A stretch of DNA of 64,000 bases from the NCBI GenBank assembly GCA_002712005.1, contig PASP01000020.1:62001-126000 (forward strand), in the 5' to 3' direction. The notes beneath the pieces were generated by a model, which saw only the letters and a program-made list of their open reading frames with translations, was not told where the DNA came from and searched no databases. Position 1 is the stretch's first letter. Each line of letters starts with the position of its first letter. The translations under genes were made by a program, and so were the position numbers. The DNA is from Halobacteriovoraceae bacterium (lineage in GTDB: Bacteria; Bdellovibrionota; Bacteriovoracia; Bacteriovoracales; Bacteriovoracaceae). Positions 28,723 through 38,181 of the stretch are shown in pieces.

Positions 28723-29371
28723 TCTCGTTTCTCCTTCTATCCTTAGTTGTGACTTTATGAATATCCAAAGCGATTTAGCTCCATTTGAAGGGACGAAAGA
28801 TCTTTGGATGCACTTAGATATTATGGATGGTCACTTTGTTCCCAACCTTACTTTTGGGATACCCATCATTAAGCAAATCTCTAAGATTTGTAGCGTTCCC
28901 TTAGACGCCCATTTGATGGTAACAAATCCAAAATTTCATATTGATGAAATGAAGGATTTTGGATTGGCCAATATCACCTTCCATTATGAAGCCGTCGAAG
29001 ATGCTTTGGCCCTCACTCAACATGCCAAGAAGTTTTATCCCTCTGTAGGAATCTCCATTAAGCCCAATACTGATATTTCATCTTTAAGTGAAGAATTATT
29101 ACGAACGGTTGATCTTATATTGGTCATGTCAGTAGAGCCAGGGTTTGGAGGGCAATCTTTTATTGAAAACTCTTACGAAAAAATCTATAAGTTGCATGAA
29201 TTAAGAAATAAGAATCAATACACTTATCAAATCCAAGTTGATGGTGGTGTAAGTGATGCGAATGCAAAAAAGCTTCGCGAACATGGGGCTGACAACCTAG
29301 TAGCTGGTAGTTTTATTTTCAAAAAAGAAAAAGAACAATACCTAAACTTAGTCGAGTCTCTTCGTTCTTAA
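28715..29371 (+). CDS. rpe: Ribulose-phosphate 3-epimerase
   Basis: A TIM-barrel enzyme of the pentose-phosphate pathway interconverting ribulose-5-P and xylulose-5-P. Family motifs: SPSILSCDF at the N-terminus, the metal-binding HLDIMDGHFVPNLTFG, DAHLMVTNP, MSVEPGFGGQSF and the catalytic VDGGV near residue 170. An ATG five codons upstream exists, but AGGAG is placed 5 nt before the ATG at 28715, so that start was chosen (218 aa). The start overlaps the end of fmt by 8 bp. Confidence 0.96.
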   Translation: MLNLVSPSILSCDFMNIQSDLAPFEGTKDLWMHLDIMDGHFVPNLTFGIPIIKQISKICSVPLDAHLMVTNPKFHIDEMKDFGLANITFHYEAVEDALALTQHAKKFYPSVGISIKPNTDISSLSEELLRTVDLILVMSVEPGFGGQSFIENSYEKIYKLHELRNKNQYTYQIQVDGGVSDANAKKLREHGADNLVAGSFIFKKEKEQYLNLVESLRS

Positions 29372-29415
29372 GTTTGTTAAATTGAAGACCCAAAACATTC
29401 TCATTAGGATATACA

Positions 29416-30954
29416 ATGAAAGAAATTTTAATTGATGGTAACTCTCTATCAGTCGAACAAGTTGTAACCGTTGCCTTGGCCAAACAAGGTGAAGTCAAAG
29501 TACAGCTTACAGAAGATTCAAAAAAGAAAATTGCACGAGCTAAAGAATACGTTCATGAAATCGTTAATAAAGACAATGCCGTATACGGTATTAATACCGG
29601 CTTTGGTGCTCTTTCTAATGTTCATATCGATAAGTCGGATCTAGGACAGCTTCAAGTAAATCTTATTCGTAGTCATTGTACTGGAGTTGGTGAAGCTTTT
29701 AATCGTGAAGTTACCAGAGCGATTATGCTTCTTCGTGCTAATTGCCTCGCTTCTGGTTACTCTGGTGTAAACCCGGAAGCTATCGATCTATTAATTGATT
29801 TTCTTAATCACGATATTATCCCTTTCGTTCCCTCTAAAGGATCTGTTGGTGCAAGTGGTGACCTAGCCCCATTAAGTCACATTGCTCTCTGCCTCATTGG
29901 AGAAGGTCAAGTTACCTATAGCGGTAAGTCTGTTCGCTCAGATTTTGCTATCTCTCAAATTGGTAAGAAGCCTATTACTCTTGGACCAAAAGACGGTTTG
30001 GCCTTAATTAACGGAACTGCAGTTATGGCCGCGCTAGGTTCTTTGGCCATTGTTCATGCTGAAAAAATCATGACTCTTGCCGATATTTCTGCTGCCATGA
30101 CTTGTGATGGTGTGAAAGGATCAAAAAGAGCTTACGATCCTCGTATCCAAAAGTTAAAGCCCCATCCTGGTCAGATAGCGGTTGCCCAAAACCTTAATTC
30201 ACTTCTTGAAGGTAGTGAGATCATGGACTCTCACGATACTTGTGGAAAAGTACAAGACCCTTATAGCCTTCGTTGTGTACCTCAAGTTCATGGTGCCTGC
30301 CGCCAAACTCTTGAGCATATTAAAGTTGTTTTCGATCGCGAACTTAATGCTGTAACTGATAACCCTCTTCTCTTTATTGATGATGATGATGTTATTTCTG
30401 GTGGTAACTTTCACGGGGAGGCCCTAGCCTTGGCCATGGATTACTTAGCAATGGGTGTTGCTGAAATTTGTAATATTTCGGAAAGACGTGTTGAAAAGAT
30501 GATGAATCCTACTTTCTCCGAACTACCGGCCTTTCTAACAGGTAAGTCTGGATTAAACTCTGGTCTTATGATTGCTCACGTAACATCCGCAGCTTTAGTG
30601 TCAGAAAATAAGTATCTTTGTCACCCTGCTTCCGTTGATAGTGTGCCTACTTCTACAGATAAGGAAGATCACGTTTCTATGGGTGTGACTTCTGGTAGGA
30701 AACTTTTAGAAGTCGTAGAAAATGCTTACGACTGTCTTTCTATTGAGATTCTATGTAATACTCAAGCTATTGAGTTTCAAAAACCACTCAAGACTTCTAA
30801 ACCTATTCAAGCGGCATATGATGTTGTTAGACGCCATGTCGAACCCATTACAGAAGACAGAGTCTTCCATAATGATATGATGGCCATAAAGAAATTATTA
30901 AAGACAGATGAAATTCTTAATGAAGTTAAAAAACATATGGGAGAACTCCAATGA
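29416..30954 (+). CDS. hutH: Histidine ammonia-lyase
   Basis: First step of histidine catabolism: deaminates L-histidine to trans-urocanate. The autocatalytic Ala-Ser-Gly that forms the MIO prosthetic group is in [14 protein letters not shown] near residue 145. The [10 protein letters not shown] substrate loop near 56 and the KNQDYSL-like region ([17 protein letters not shown]) near 280 are also clear. The 512-aa length is normal. It overlaps hutU by an ATGA. HutU and HutI follow in pathway order. The formiminoglutamate-processing enzyme (hutG/hutF-hutG) is not in this window. Confidence 0.97.
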   Translation: MKEILIDGNSLSVEQVVTVALAKQGEVKVQLTEDSKKKIARAKEYVHEIVNKDNAVYGINTGFGALSNVHIDKSDLGQLQVNLIRSHCTGVGEAFNREVTRAIMLLRANCLASGYSGVNPEAIDLLIDFLNHDIIPFVPSKGSVGASGDLAPLSHIALCLIGEGQVTYSGKSVRSDFAISQIGKKPITLGPKDGLALINGTAVMAALGSLAIVHAEKIMTLADISAAMTCDGVKGSKRAYDPRIQKLKPHPGQIAVAQNLNSLLEGSEIMDSHDTCGKVQDPYSLRCVPQVHGACRQTLEHIKVVFDRELNAVTDNPLLFIDDDDVISGGNFHGEALALAMDYLAMGVAEICNISERRVEKMMNPTFSELPAFLTGKSGLNSGLMIAHVTSAALVSENKYLCHPASVDSVPTSTDKEDHVSMGVTSGRKLLEVVENAYDCLSIEILCNTQAIEFQKPLKTSKPIQAAYDVVRRHVEPITEDRVFHNDMMAIKKLLKTDEILNEVKKHMGELQ

Positions 30955-32609
30955 CAAATAATCTTGTACCTTTACCCCCCACAGGTCCAGAACTTACTTG
31001 CAAAGGTTGGCATCAAGAAGCTGCCCTACGTTGTTTATTAAATAATCTTCATCCAGAAGTGGCAGAAGACAGAGACAATCTCATTGTATACGGTGGAAAT
31101 GGCCAAGCTGCTAGAAACCATAAGGCGCTTAATGATATTATCGAATCATTAAAGAATTTAGAAGATAATCAAACTCTTCTCGTACAATCAGGTAAGCCTG
31201 TTGCAATCATGCCATCCCATAAAGACGGCCCTAGAGTTCTTATTGCGAATTCTAATCTTGTTCCAGAGTGGGCGCACTGGGAACATTTCAATAAATTAAA
31301 AGATGAAGGTCTTATGATGTATGGGCAGATGACTGCTGGTTCATGGATCTATATTGGTTCTCAAGGAATTCTTCAAGGTACTTACGAAACTTTTATGGCA
31401 GCAGCCGAAAAGCATTACGGTGAAGGCTCAAACCTAAAAGGTAAACTTGTTCTCACCGCAGGAGTTGGTGGAATGGGTGGTGCCCAACCTCTTGCTGTTA
31501 AAATGGCCGGTGGTGTTTGTCTCTGTTGTGATACCACTCAATGGCGTATCCAAAAGCGTCTCGATACAAAGTATGTTGATGTTCTCGCTAATGACTTTGA
31601 TGAAGCTATTGAGATGGCACTTACTGCTAAAAAGAATGGAGAAGCAAAAAGTATTGCTGTCGTGGGTAATGCTGCAGACTTTTTCAATTATGTCTTAGGC
31701 AAAGATATTATTCCTGATCTTGTTACGGATCAAACAAGTGCACACGACCCATTAAATGGCTATGTTCCTCACGGGTTTGAAGAAGAAGATCTTGATAAAC
31801 TAAAAAAAGAAAATCCATCTCTCTATATGGAAAAAAGCTATATTACGATGGCGGTTCATGTTCAAGCCATGCTCGATTTTCAAAAGCGTGGTTCTTATGT
31901 TTTTGATTATGGAAATAATTTAAGAGCTGGAGCTCAAAAAGCTGGGGTTGAGAATGCATTTGATTTCCCAGGATTTGTTCCCGCTTATATTAGACCTCTC
32001 TTTTGCCAAGGATCAGGTCCTTTTCGCTGGGTAGCACTCTCTGGAGATCCTGAGGATATCCGTGTTACGGACGAAGCTCTTAAAGAAGCTTTTCCAGACA
32101 ATAAGAAATTAATCAATTGGCTTGATAAGGCTGCTGAAATGGTTTCTTTTCAAGGTCTTCCCTCTCGTATCTGTTGGTTAAAATATGGAGAACGTGAAAA
32201 AGCTGGTCTTATCTTCAATAAACTTGTTCGTGATGGAAAGGTAAAAGCTCCCATCGTAATTGGACGTGATCATCTTGATTGTGGAAGTGTAGCTTCTCCA
32301 AATCGTGAAACTGAATCAATGAAAGACGGAACAGATGCTGTATCCGATTGGCCAATTTTAAATTTTGCGATTAACACAATGAATGGTGCCTCTTGGACTT
32401 CTTTTCACCACGGTGGTGGTGTAGGTATGGGCTTTAGTCAACATGCTGGAATGGTTATTTGTGCTGATGGAACAACAGAAATGGACGAACGCCTTTCACG
32501 AGTCCTTAATAGTGATCCAGGCATGGGCATTGTACGCCATGCAGATGCTGGATACGATATTGCTCTTGAGGAAACAAAGAGAACCAATATTAAATTTCCA
32601 AGTCTTTAA
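30951..32609 (+). CDS. hutU: Urocanate hydratase
   Basis: Second step of histidine catabolism: hydrates urocanate to 4-imidazolone-5-propionate with NAD+ as an electrophilic cofactor. The protein shows the urocanase signature ([45 protein letters not shown], about residues 45-180). [20 protein letters not shown] and the C-terminal [18 protein letters not shown] motif follow. The 552-aa length is normal. Translation is coupled to hutH through an ATGA overlap and hutI starts 21 bp later. Confidence 0.97.
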   Translation: MTNNLVPLPPTGPELTCKGWHQEAALRCLLNNLHPEVAEDRDNLIVYGGNGQAARNHKALNDIIESLKNLEDNQTLLVQSGKPVAIMPSHKDGPRVLIANSNLVPEWAHWEHFNKLKDEGLMMYGQMTAGSWIYIGSQGILQGTYETFMAAAEKHYGEGSNLKGKLVLTAGVGGMGGAQPLAVKMAGGVCLCCDTTQWRIQKRLDTKYVDVLANDFDEAIEMALTAKKNGEAKSIAVVGNAADFFNYVLGKDIIPDLVTDQTSAHDPLNGYVPHGFEEEDLDKLKKENPSLYMEKSYITMAVHVQAMLDFQKRGSYVFDYGNNLRAGAQKAGVENAFDFPGFVPAYIRPLFCQGSGPFRWVALSGDPEDIRVTDEALKEAFPDNKKLINWLDKAAEMVSFQGLPSRICWLKYGEREKAGLIFNKLVRDGKVKAPIVIGRDHLDCGSVASPNRETESMKDGTDAVSDWPILNFAINTMNGASWTSFHHGGGVGMGFSQHAGMVICADGTTEMDERLSRVLNSDPGMGIVRHADAGYDIALEETKRTNIKFPSL

Positions 32610-32630
32610 TCTAAACGCAGGATCTTCTTT

Positions 32631-33845
32631 ATGAATAAACTTAAAGGTTACGCTCAAATTTCACAGCTCGCTACTCTGAAAGGAGTAGCTGAAAAAGATG
32701 GGCGCAAACCTCTTAAAGAAGATCTTTCCATTATTGAAAATGGTGCTATCGTTTTCAATGAAGATAAAATTCTTTGGGTAGGTTCTTCAGATGATATTCC
32801 TACCAAGTATATGGATATCAAATGGGAATCCTTGAAAGGTAAAACACTCACCCCAGAACTTGTTGATTCCCACACTCACTTAGTCTTTGGAGGTAACCGC
32901 TCTCAAGAGTACTCAATGCGACTCAATGGAGCTACCTATGCTGATATAGCAAAAGCTGGCGGTGGCATATTAAGTACAATGAAAATGACAAATGAAGCTA
33001 CTGAAGAAGAACTTTACACTTCAGCTTCTGAAAGAATTAAGCAATTGCGCTCTTATGGTGTGGGAACGATTGAAATCAAAAGTGGTTATGGTCTCAATAT
33101 TGAACGCGAAGTACTCTGTTCAAAAATTATAGATCGCTTAAAAAAAGACTTCTATCCTCAAGTTCAAATTTTTAATACTTTCATGGCCGCTCATGCTATT
33201 CCAAAAGAATTTGCTTCTGGCCGTGATTATATAGATGCAGTTGTTTTACCTGCCCTTAACGAAGTTGTTAAAACCGTTGAAATTGATGCTGTAGATATTT
33301 TTCATGAAGAAGGCTACTTTTCTACTGATGATGTTTGTTATTTATTCGATTACTGTAAAACTCTTGGCCTTAAGCTAAAGACTCATGCCGACGAGTTCAA
33401 AGACAATCAAGGAGCAGCCCTAGCTGCAAAGTATGAATGCTTAAGTACAGATCATCTTTTATGTTCTTCTAAAGAAGGTATTAAAGCTCTAGCTCAATCA
33501 AAAACGGTAGCAACCATTCTTCCAGGAACAGGTTTCTTTCTAGGTAAACCTCAATCAGATGCTCGATCTATGATTGATACTGGGGCTAAAGTTGCTATTG
33601 CTTCAGACTACAATCCTGGTAGCTGCCATTGTGATAATTTATTACTCATAGCTTCTATAGCAGCTCCAAATCTAGGCTTAACTCAGGCAGAGCTTTGGAG
33701 TGGAATCACTTTTAATGCAGCAGCTGCACTTGGACTATATGACCAAGGCGCTATTACTGTGGGAAATAAGCCAAGATTCTCAATATTCAATGTCCCCAGT
33801 CTAGATGAGATTACCTACAACTGGGGTAAGAACTACGCGCTTTAA
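32631..33845 (+). CDS. hutI: Imidazolonepropionase
   Basis: Third step of histidine catabolism: opens the imidazolone ring to N-formimino-L-glutamate. It is an amidohydrolase-fold metalloenzyme with the HxH metal site in LVDSHTHLVFGG near residue 80. The EIKSGYGL substrate motif, FMAAHAIPKEF, the KTHADEF histidine near 251, and the final Asp in IASDYNPGS complete the site. The 404-aa length is normal. It ends the hut operon and converges on a small exported-protein gene 1 bp away. Confidence 0.96.
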   Translation: MNKLKGYAQISQLATLKGVAEKDGRKPLKEDLSIIENGAIVFNEDKILWVGSSDDIPTKYMDIKWESLKGKTLTPELVDSHTHLVFGGNRSQEYSMRLNGATYADIAKAGGGILSTMKMTNEATEEELYTSASERIKQLRSYGVGTIEIKSGYGLNIEREVLCSKIIDRLKKDFYPQVQIFNTFMAAHAIPKEFASGRDYIDAVVLPALNEVVKTVEIDAVDIFHEEGYFSTDDVCYLFDYCKTLGLKLKTHADEFKDNQGAALAAKYECLSTDHLLCSSKEGIKALAQSKTVATILPGTGFFLGKPQSDARSMIDTGAKVAIASDYNPGSCHCDNLLLIASIAAPNLGLTQAELWSGITFNAAAALGLYDQGAITVGNKPRFSIFNVPSLDEITYNWGKNYAL

Positions 33846-33846
33846 T

Positions 33847-34221
33847 TTATTCTCTACTTTGATAGATTAGACCTGACATCTCTAATTCTGCAGCAGCTCC
33901 ACAAAGCGCCTGGCATCTAGAACCAGAAACGACTGATACCTTTAATTCATTAGATAGTGTGGTACTCAATCTAACTCTACAAGAGCTCAAGTCTTTATCT
34001 TGATAAATTCCTTCCATCACTTTTTCACCCATAAAGGTACAGCCATGACCGGTTTCTGAATCCTCGTGAATAATCTCTAAAGAGTGATCCCCACCCGTAA
34101 TCATGGCCACAGATTCTGCATTACCATCGTGTACCTGACTTGGTGATGTTTTAACAAATACCTCCATTGAGAAAGCATTCATTTGAATAAGGCACATGGC
34201 CATAAGAATTAATTTCTTCAT
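33847..34221 (-). CDS. Small exported protein of unknown function
   Basis: The chosen start (34221) has a near-perfect AGGAGG ribosome site 6 bp upstream; a longer frame starting at 34269 would add residues with no signal features. The 124-aa protein begins with a signal peptide (KLILMAMCLIQMNAFS). The mature ~105 residues contain four cysteines (near GHGCTFMG, LSSCRVRL and SRCQALCGAA), suggesting two disulphides. It is otherwise unrecognised, a probable periplasmic or secreted small protein. It is convergent with hutI. Confidence 0.7.
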   Translation of the reverse strand: MKKLILMAMCLIQMNAFSMEVFVKTSPSQVHDGNAESVAMITGGDHSLEIIHEDSETGHGCTFMGEKVMEGIYQDKDLSSCRVRLSTTLSNELKVSVVSGSRCQALCGAAAELEMSGLIYQSRE

Positions 34222-34377
34222 ATATCCTCCTAAGACCTTTAGAGGATATCTCGTATTTTCTCTGGACATGGGTATTTTGTGCTTATTACAGGGGGTGTTT
34301 AGACTTTAAACGTATTTAAAAACAGTTACTTATAAATAGTTCTAAATAGTTAGCTCCAAATACCCGATAAGATCAGT

Positions 34378-34755
34378 ATGCTAAAGAAATCATATATTCT
34401 TCTATTTAGTCTCATTTTTATCGTATCTTGTGGCCAAGATGTGACTTCAAATATGCTTACAACAGGCTCTTCTTCAAGCGCTGCGAGCTCAAATAATTGT
34501 TCTTGCTCAAACCAAGTCGATCCTGTTTGCGCTACGGCGAATGGACAGTATATCACCTATAGAAATGGCTGCTTGGCCCAATGTGCTGGACTTCGCTATA
34601 CCACTGGCCAGTGCTCTATGGATGATTGCGATTCAGATTCTGGTCCTGTATGTGGAGTTATTGACGAGGATCTCAGCCCAAGAGTGTATTCAAATGAATG
34701 TTCACTACTTAAGGCAGGTGCTGATCAGGTTGTAGATAGCGAGTGTAATCTTTAA
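34378..34755 (+). CDS. Lipoprotein with two Kazal-like domains
   Basis: A 125-aa lipoprotein. The lipobox LIFIVSCG puts the lipidated Cys near residue 18. A Ser/Thr/Ala linker follows, then two Kazal-type serine-protease-inhibitor-like modules. The first is C-S-C...DPVCATANGQYITYRNGC...C...GQC (about residues 41-79) with the canonical PVC, the Tyr and the NxC. The second (CDSDSGPVCGVIDED... YSNEC... C) is shorter. Kazal domains inhibit serine proteases by a substrate-like loop. Surface display on a bacterium may protect it from proteases, possibly from prey or host; that is inference. Confidence 0.8.
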   Translation: MLKKSYILLFSLIFIVSCGQDVTSNMLTTGSSSSAASSNNCSCSNQVDPVCATANGQYITYRNGCLAQCAGLRYTTGQCSMDDCDSDSGPVCGVIDEDLSPRVYSNECSLLKAGADQVVDSECNL

Positions 34756-35309
34756 AGCCAACTTCTCAGATCTTCTTTAAATTCCTCTGAATGAAAGTCC
34801 TTCGCACCTTGTGAAACTTCTTGAACCTTTCCATCTACATAAATTATAGATACAGGAATTGCATCAATCATAAATTTATTAACGAATTCACTTCCCTTAT
34901 CCGCAATGATTGGAAAATTAAGTCCATACTTTTCTTTGATCTTTTTAATTTCTTTAAGTTGATTACTTTCGTCAGTATTAATACCGATAACTTTAATATC
35001 TTGAGTACTAAACTCTGATACTAGCTCAACTAATGATGGGAACTCTTCTAGACAAGGAGTACACCAAGAAGCCCAAAAGTTTATAATTACAACTTTTGGT
35101 GCTTTCTTAAAGGTAATCTGATTACCTTCTATGTCTACCCCTTTAAAGTCACGTAGAACACTTTCATAGTGGGCATATTGCTTCTTCTGTTTCGCTACAG
35201 GGTTGGCCGTAGGGTCACTCAGATTAAATACACCCTGACTCACTAAATAAAGTGAGAATATAAAGATTAGGACAAATAGGGGTACATATTTTTTTATTGT
35301 TTTGGCCAT
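34752..35309 (-). CDS. TlpA/ResA-like membrane-anchored thioredoxin
   Basis: A periplasmic thiol-disulphide oxidoreductase of 185 aa from the ATG at 35309. The longer frame from 35375 would overlap the divergent gene and has no ribosome-site advantage. A single N-terminal transmembrane anchor (YVPLFVLIFIFSLYLVSQG) precedes a thioredoxin fold with the active site ASWCTPCLEEFPS near residue 90 and the cis-Pro in DAIPVSIIY. TlpA/ResA-type proteins keep apocytochrome c or other cysteines reduced. The 3' end overlaps the convergent Kazal gene by 4 bp. Confidence 0.88.
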   Translation of the reverse strand: MAKTIKKYVPLFVLIFIFSLYLVSQGVFNLSDPTANPVAKQKKQYAHYESVLRDFKGVDIEGNQITFKKAPKVVIINFWASWCTPCLEEFPSLVELVSEFSTQDIKVIGINTDESNQLKEIKKIKEKYGLNFPIIADKGSEFVNKFMIDAIPVSIIYVDGKVQEVSQGAKDFHSEEFKEDLRSWL

Positions 35310-35333
35310 AAGCTTCTCTATAATAAACCATAT

Positions 35334-35573
35334 ATGAGATTTAATAAAATGAACTTCCCGAGGAAAAAGTTTCACTATTTACCAGAAGAAGAATTTTCAG
35401 ATTCAAATAGTGAGTCAGGACAAACATTTATCGAGTTTATCCTACTGCTTCTCATTATGATTACGTTATCTATGGGAATGGTAGGTGGCTTTAATAACAC
35501 AGTCGGCAAGCAATGGCGAGCACTTGTTAAGGCCATCTCATTACCTAATTCTACTAACGACTTCGAAATATAA
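35334..35573 (+). CDS. Small pilin/TadE-like protein
   Basis: A 79-aa protein with an internal hydrophobic helix preceded by Gly-Gln-Thr-Phe-Ile-Glu-Phe (about residues 29-35), followed by ILLLLIMITLSMGM. The Gly followed by a hydrophobic stretch with Glu at +5 resembles a prepilin-peptidase site in Flp/TadE-type pseudopilins. The polar C-terminal ~30 residues are short. No tad or pil genes are nearby in this window, so it is an orphan here. It runs on the plus strand 9 bp before glpK. The prepilin assignment is by motif only. Confidence 0.5.
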   Translation: MRFNKMNFPRKKFHYLPEEEFSDSNSESGQTFIEFILLLLIMITLSMGMVGGFNNTVGKQWRALVKAISLPNSTNDFEI

Positions 35574-35581
35574 GGTCTTTC

Positions 35582-37063
35582 ATGAAATATATTCTATCTA
35601 TCGACCAAGGTACTACTGGAACAACTGCGGCTCTTCTCAAAGCGGATGATTTAACTTTTGTTGCAAAAATCAATCGTGAATTTCCTCAAATTTTTCCTAA
35701 GCCTGGTTTAGTTGAACATAATTTAAAAGATATTTGGGCCTCTATCGGTTCAACTGTTACAGAAGTAATAACCATGGCCAATATCTCTCCATCCGATATT
35801 GTATCCATCGGAATAACCAATCAAAGAGAAACAATCTGTCCTTTCAATATTGCAGGGGACCCTCTACATAATGCCATAGTTTGGCAAGACCGTAGAACAG
35901 CGGAATATTGTAAGTCTCTAGATAGCGAAAAGAAAAAATCAATCAAAAGAAAAACAGGACTTCCTACTGATCCCTATTTTAGTGGTACTAAGGCAAAGTG
36001 GTTAATTGATAATGTCGAAGCTGTTAAAGAAGCTCAAGTAAATGATGACCTTCGCCTCGGAACAATAGATACCTTTATTCTATATAAGCTTACTTCTGGT
36101 GAGTCCTTTTACACTGAAGCAAGTAATGCATCTCGAACATTACTTTATGATATTCATAAAAATAAATGGTCTACAGAATTAACTGAGCTCTTTGGAATTA
36201 AAATATCAAGTTTACCTGAAGTAAAACCCAGCTTTGGAGAATTTGGTAAAACGAGAGGACTCAGTTTTCTTCCTGATGGAATACCCATAACAGGAATTCT
36301 AGGTGATCAACAAGCCGCTCTCTTTGGTCAAGGTGGACTTTCTAAAGGTAAGAGTAAGTGTACTTACGGTACAGGTGCTTTCTTTCTCATGAATACTGGT
36401 ACAGAGGCCATCTCCTCTGAGAATGGTCTTCTTACAACCATTGCTTACCAAGATAACGAAAATACTTATTATGCACTTGAAGGAAGTTGTTATATTGCTG
36501 GAGCAGCAGTGCAGTGGTTACGTGATTCTCTACAAATGATTGAGTCGGCACCTGCTGTTGAAACTCTTGCTCGAAAAGCTTCTGATGACTCTTGTGAAAA
36601 TATCCTTTTTCTTCCTTTCTTTACCGGTTTAGGATCTCCTCATTGGATCAGCAATTCTCAAGCTGCAATTGTTGGACTCACTCGTGATTCCGGAAAAGAA
36701 CAAATTGCTCGTGCAACTCTTGAAGGAATTTCGCTATCCATAAATGATCTTTTACAAAGTGTAGAAGAAGATAGTGGCATGAATCTCAAAGAACTTAGAG
36801 TTGATGGCGGTGCTGTTGCCAATAATTTCTTAATGGAAATCCAGGCCAATATAAGCGGTCTAAAAGTCATAAGACCTGTTGTTATAGAAACCACTGTTTT
36901 TGGCGCTGCATGTGCAAGTGCAGTTGGTGCAAATCTCTTATCAAAAGATAATCTTTCAGAAGTTGTTGAAATTGATAAAGAGTTTGAACCCAAAGAAGAA
37001 CTTCATTATGAATCCAAGAAGAAAGATTTGTGGAATAAATATATTAAGAAACTCTATCTTTAA
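35582..37063 (+). CDS. glpK: Glycerol kinase
   Basis: Phosphorylates glycerol to sn-glycerol-3-phosphate for catabolism or phospholipid synthesis. The FGGY-kinase hallmarks are present: the N-terminal phosphate-binding SIDQGTTGTTAAL, VSIGITNQRET, the WQDRR glycerol-binding site near residue 101, GILGDQQAALFGQ near 240, CTYGTGAF and LRVDGGAVANNF near 405. The 493-aa length is normal. No glpF or glpD is nearby. It lies 2 bp upstream of the radical SAM gene, so the two are co-transcribed. Confidence 0.96.
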   Translation: MKYILSIDQGTTGTTAALLKADDLTFVAKINREFPQIFPKPGLVEHNLKDIWASIGSTVTEVITMANISPSDIVSIGITNQRETICPFNIAGDPLHNAIVWQDRRTAEYCKSLDSEKKKSIKRKTGLPTDPYFSGTKAKWLIDNVEAVKEAQVNDDLRLGTIDTFILYKLTSGESFYTEASNASRTLLYDIHKNKWSTELTELFGIKISSLPEVKPSFGEFGKTRGLSFLPDGIPITGILGDQQAALFGQGGLSKGKSKCTYGTGAFFLMNTGTEAISSENGLLTTIAYQDNENTYYALEGSCYIAGAAVQWLRDSLQMIESAPAVETLARKASDDSCENILFLPFFTGLGSPHWISNSQAAIVGLTRDSGKEQIARATLEGISLSINDLLQSVEEDSGMNLKELRVDGGAVANNFLMEIQANISGLKVIRPVVIETTVFGAACASAVGANLLSKDNLSEVVEIDKEFEPKEELHYESKKKDLWNKYIKKLYL

Positions 37064-37065
37064 TT

Positions 37066-38178
37066 GTGAAAGATAAAACCTGTGCCATTCCTTGGAAGTC
37101 TCTATATATCCATTCTAATGGTTCTGTTTTTCCTTGCTGTATAGTTTTCAAAAAGCTTGGAAATTTCAATGAATTAAATCTAGAAAATGCATGGAATCAT
37201 CCAACAATGCTTGAGATTAGAAAATCGCATGCTCAAGGACTTGAGTACCCAGGCTGTAAGTCGTGTTGGAATAGAGAAGATAAAGGCCTTTCTTCACGTA
37301 GAAATTCTTTTCAATTAGACTTAGAAGAAGCTGGGCTCACAACCCATTTTGAAACACCTTCTCACGCATCACTTGAAGATATTGTTCATTTTGATATTTC
37401 ATTTGGAAATCAGTGCAATCTAAATTGTGCTTTTTGCTCCCCAGATAAATCTTCCAAATGGGAACAACTTGTTAATGATCTTCCTTCCGAATCCACCTTC
37501 GACTTTTATAGAGATCGAGCTAAAAATATTTCTTCTATTAATTCACAACGCCTTATCGATTCAATTTTAATGCTCCCCTCTTTATCGATACTAGAAATAA
37601 AAGGGGGTGAACCTTTTTTTGCAAAAGGTCACCAATCACTCTTAGAGAAATTAATTAGTGCAAACAGAGCAAAGAATATTTCACTTTGGTATTCAAGTAA
37701 CTTAACGATTCTTCCCGAATACTTATTTGAACTTTTACCTCACTTTAAATCAGTCCACATATCTATTTCTCTCGACGGTGTTGGCGAAGTTCAAGAAAAT
37801 ATTAGAGGTAAGAAAGCATCTTTTGATGATGTTATTCTTCCCAATGTTAATAAGATTCGCATGCTACCCAATTTATCGCTCTCTACACATACTACTGTTT
37901 GTGCCTATAACTTTATCCATTTAGAATCCATGCTCGAATATCTTCACTCGAGTAAAGTCTCATTAAGATCAAATGCATTTGGCCTTGTTAGAAAACCAGC
38001 CTTTCTCTCTCCATTTGCACTTTCTCAATATTCCGTTAAATCAAAACTTTTTGAGTTCAAAAATTCTTCTTTTAAAAAACTTCGAAAATTTGCACAAAAT
38101 ATTAACATTGAAGACTTTAATGAAGAAACTGATCCTGAGTTTTTATCATTCAATCAATATTGGAGTTCTGTTTATTAA
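37066..38178 (+). CDS. Radical SAM protein with N-terminal cysteine-rich segment
   Basis: A 370-aa radical S-adenosylmethionine enzyme opened by GTG two bases after glpK. The 4Fe-4S site is CNLNCAFC (CxxxCxxC) near residue 117, preceded by DISFGNQ. The GGEP SAM-binding motif is in EIKGGEPFFAKG near 182. The first ~65 residues carry a separate Cys set (CAIPW, FPCC, CKSCW) that could hold an auxiliary cluster, SPASM-like but at the N-terminus. The substrate is unknown, and no RiPP precursor is visible next to it. It converges on radA with a 3-bp gap. Confidence 0.8.
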   Translation: MKDKTCAIPWKSLYIHSNGSVFPCCIVFKKLGNFNELNLENAWNHPTMLEIRKSHAQGLEYPGCKSCWNREDKGLSSRRNSFQLDLEEAGLTTHFETPSHASLEDIVHFDISFGNQCNLNCAFCSPDKSSKWEQLVNDLPSESTFDFYRDRAKNISSINSQRLIDSILMLPSLSILEIKGGEPFFAKGHQSLLEKLISANRAKNISLWYSSNLTILPEYLFELLPHFKSVHISISLDGVGEVQENIRGKKASFDDVILPNVNKIRMLPNLSLSTHTTVCAYNFIHLESMLEYLHSSKVSLRSNAFGLVRKPAFLSPFALSQYSVKSKLFEFKNSSFKKLRKFAQNINIEDFNEETDPEFLSFNQYWSSVY

Positions 38179-38181
38179 AAG

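Noticed and set aside
34221-34269. Extended start of the small exported protein
   Set aside because: AGGAGG lies immediately before the inner ATG and only that start gives a signal peptide.
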